A stretch of 7,205 nucleotides of DNA from Archaeoglobales archaeon (GTDB taxonomy: Archaea; Halobacteriota; Archaeoglobi; Archaeoglobales; Archaeoglobaceae). The position numbers and the translations under genes are program-made. Below, piece after piece: positions 6,104 to 7,205 of this stretch. How positions within the stretch are numbered: the stretch's first letter is position 1; each line of letters begins with the position of its first letter. The notes under the pieces were generated by a model. It made no database searches. It was given only the letters and a program-made list of their open reading frames with translations, and was not told the origin of the DNA. The stretch covers positions 1 through 7,205 of the forward strand of contig QMZD01000083.1 in assembly GCA_003662985.1 (NCBI GenBank). Direction: 5' to 3'.

Positions 6104-6574
6104 ATGCAAAATGAAAAAGAAAGTGAAAAGAAATTTCTCAAATACTTTGAGGAAAAGGTAAGAAATTCCGGCTGGTACACATTGATCGAAATGAAGCCTC
6201 TGATTGATGAGAATGTCAAAGTTGAAATCGATGTGGCTGAAAAGCATAAGCAGGCATTCGGAACCGCTCATGGAGGTGTGATCGCCAGCATTCTCGATTC
6301 TGCTGCCGGATTGGTTGTGAATAGGGAACTTTTAAGACGTGGGAAGATTGCTGTGACGGCCGAGATCAAGGTTAACTATCTTAAGCCTGTTAGGAGTGGA
6401 AAGCTTGTAGCTGAAGGAAAGATCGTTAGCATCGGGAGCAAAATAGCTGTTTCGACTGCTGAAGCCAGGCAAGATGGTGATGTTGTTGCCATCGCAACAG
6501 CAACCTTCTATATCATGGATGCCCCACCTGGGTTAAAGCAGCTGGTGGAAAAATTTGGGTATGAGGTGTGTTAG
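6104..6574 (+). CDS. PaaI-like hotdog-fold acyl-CoA thioesterase
   Basis: A 156-residue protein of normal size for the PaaI/YbgC-type hotdog thioesterases, which hydrolyse acyl-CoA to free acid and CoA as dimers or tetramers. The core motif is FGTAHGGVIASILDSAAG (52-69): HGG at 56-58, followed by the hotdog helix with the conserved acidic residue D65. Downstream, the strands AVTAEIKVNYLKPVRSGKLV and AEGKIVSIGSKIAVSTAEAR follow the usual PaaI pattern, and the protein ends after ATATFYIMDAP plus a short helix. The Asn often found about eight residues before the HGG motif is not obvious here (KHKQAFGTAHGG), so catalytic detail may differ. The gene is divergent from the acyl-CoA synthetase and its last 14 bases overlap the radical SAM gene. 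The acyl substrate is unknown. Confidence 0.85.
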   Translation: MQNEKESEKKFLKYFEEKVRNSGWYTLIEMKPLIDENVKVEIDVAEKHKQAFGTAHGGVIASILDSAAGLVVNRELLRRGKIAVTAEIKVNYLKPVRSGKLVAEGKIVSIGSKIAVSTAEARQDGDVVAIATATFYIMDAPPGLKQLVEKFGYEVC

Positions 6575-7205
6575 CTGCGGAAAAAAAGTACATTCTAAAA
6601 ATTTACCCCTCTGCCCGGAGTGTGCGAGAAGGGATAGCGATGTTTATCGAACTCTCCACAGAGTTATAGAGGTCAGGGAGACAGAGGTGATAGGAAAGTG
6701 CTGTCTCTGTACGAACTTTTGCGAATTCTCCGACAATACAACTGGACTCTGTGGGTTGAGGGGGATAGCTGATGGAAAGAGATTTTCCCTCTGCTCACCA
6801 AATAACGCTCTCCTCTCCTATTACGAAGATCCCTTGCCGACTAATTGTTGCAACGCATGGTTTTGCGAGGGAAGCAAGATGCATGGAACAAATTTGGCGG
6901 TATTTTACTATGGATGTAACTTCGACTGCCTCTTCTGTCAGAACTGGCAACACAAAAATGTTGAGAGAGCAAATCTTGTATCGGTTGAGGAGATGGTTGA
7001 AGCTGCGATGAAAGATCGCGTAAAATGCATCTGTCATTTTGGCGGATCTCCGGAGCCACAACTCACATTCGCCCTTCGATTCAGTGAGAAAACTGCTAAA
7101 GAAAAGGATCTGATGGTATGCTGGGAGTGGAACGGAGGTGGCAGAGAAAAATACGTAAGGAAAGCAGCAGAAATAAGCTCTCAAACCAATGGCACAATCA
7201 AATTC
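6561..7205 (+). CDS. Cys-rich radical SAM protein with N-terminal zinc ribbon (partial, runs off the window)
   Basis: Open from ATG 6561 to the window edge: 215 codons without a stop. It starts 14 bases inside the thioesterase gene, in another frame, suggesting co-transcription. The radical SAM cluster motif is C119-NFD-C123-LF-C126-QNW (CxxxCxxC), binding a [4Fe-4S] cluster and S-adenosylmethionine; CHFGGSPEPQ (158-167) takes the place of the SAM-contacting GGE-like motif. Residues 1-21 hold C3xxC6 and C18xxC21, a zinc-ribbon pattern. Residues 47-67 (C47, C48, C50, C54, C64, ending GLCGLRG) resemble the N-terminal 'CxLC...C...GxCGVR' element of pyruvate formate-lyase-activase-like (COG1180) proteins. 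Residues 91-102 (PLPTNCCNAWFC) and NLAVFYYG (111-118) also look family-conserved. In all 19 of 215 residues are Cys. The substrate is unknown; activation of a glycyl-radical enzyme is possible but nothing nearby supports it. Confidence 0.85.
   Translation, partial: MRCVSCGKKVHSKNLPLCPECARRDSDVYRTLHRVIEVRETEVIGKCCLCTNFCEFSDNTTGLCGLRGIADGKRFSLCSPNNALLSYYEDPLPTNCCNAWFCEGSKMHGTNLAVFYYGCNFDCLFCQNWQHKNVERANLVSVEEMVEAAMKDRVKCICHFGGSPEPQLTFALRFSEKTAKEKDLMVCWEWNGGGREKYVRKAAEISSQTNGTIKF

Noticed and set aside
6795..7184. Open frame of 129 codons on the minus strand at the right end
   Set aside because: The plus strand here encodes the conserved radical SAM cluster motif in an unbroken frame; the antisense frame is a by-product.

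Overview
The window looks like chromosomal DNA from a hyperthermophilic archaeon, most likely one of the Archaeoglobales; this is judged by eye from protein style and not from a search. The pointers are tightly packed genes with overlapping starts and stops, Shine-Dalgarno sites of the archaeal GGTGATC type placed just before start codons, TATA-like boxes about 26 bases before the expected transcript starts, Lys/Glu/Ile-rich proteins with many AGA/AGG arginine codons, and a fused ADP-forming acyl-CoA synthetase. I see no mobile element, CRISPR array, tRNA or rRNA.

Layout. Left block (1-2712, plus strand): the last 15 codons of a probable ABC transporter ATPase, an ABC-2 type permease, and a large secreted protein anchored by its C-terminus and built of beta-sandwich (NEW3/CARDB, COG1361-like) domains. 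The permease and secreted protein overlap by ATGA, so the three genes look like one exporter operon. The secreted protein carries an Asn-rich tandem repeat packed with N-glycosylation sequons. Middle block (2776-5933, minus strand): argC (arginine biosynthesis), and upstream of it a 696-residue acyl-CoA synthetase fused in the order ATP-grasp (beta) then CoA-ligase (alpha). argC has its own TATA box in the 57-base gap. Right block (6104-7205, plus strand): a hotdog-fold acyl-CoA thioesterase, overlapped by 14 bases by the start of a Cys-rich radical SAM protein that runs off the window.

How they work together. The left operon should export or organise something at the cell surface. The synthetase and thioesterase are transcribed divergently from a 170-base region and act on the same kind of bond: the first links acyl-CoA cleavage to ATP formation, the second hydrolyses thioesters without saving energy. 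The radical SAM gene is probably co-transcribed with the thioesterase; its substrate is unknown. argC seems functionally unrelated to its neighbours.

I found no wholly new system. The points most worth a second look are the sequon-packed repeat, the divergent fused synthetase with its triple-Met N-terminus, and the 19-cysteine radical SAM fragment.
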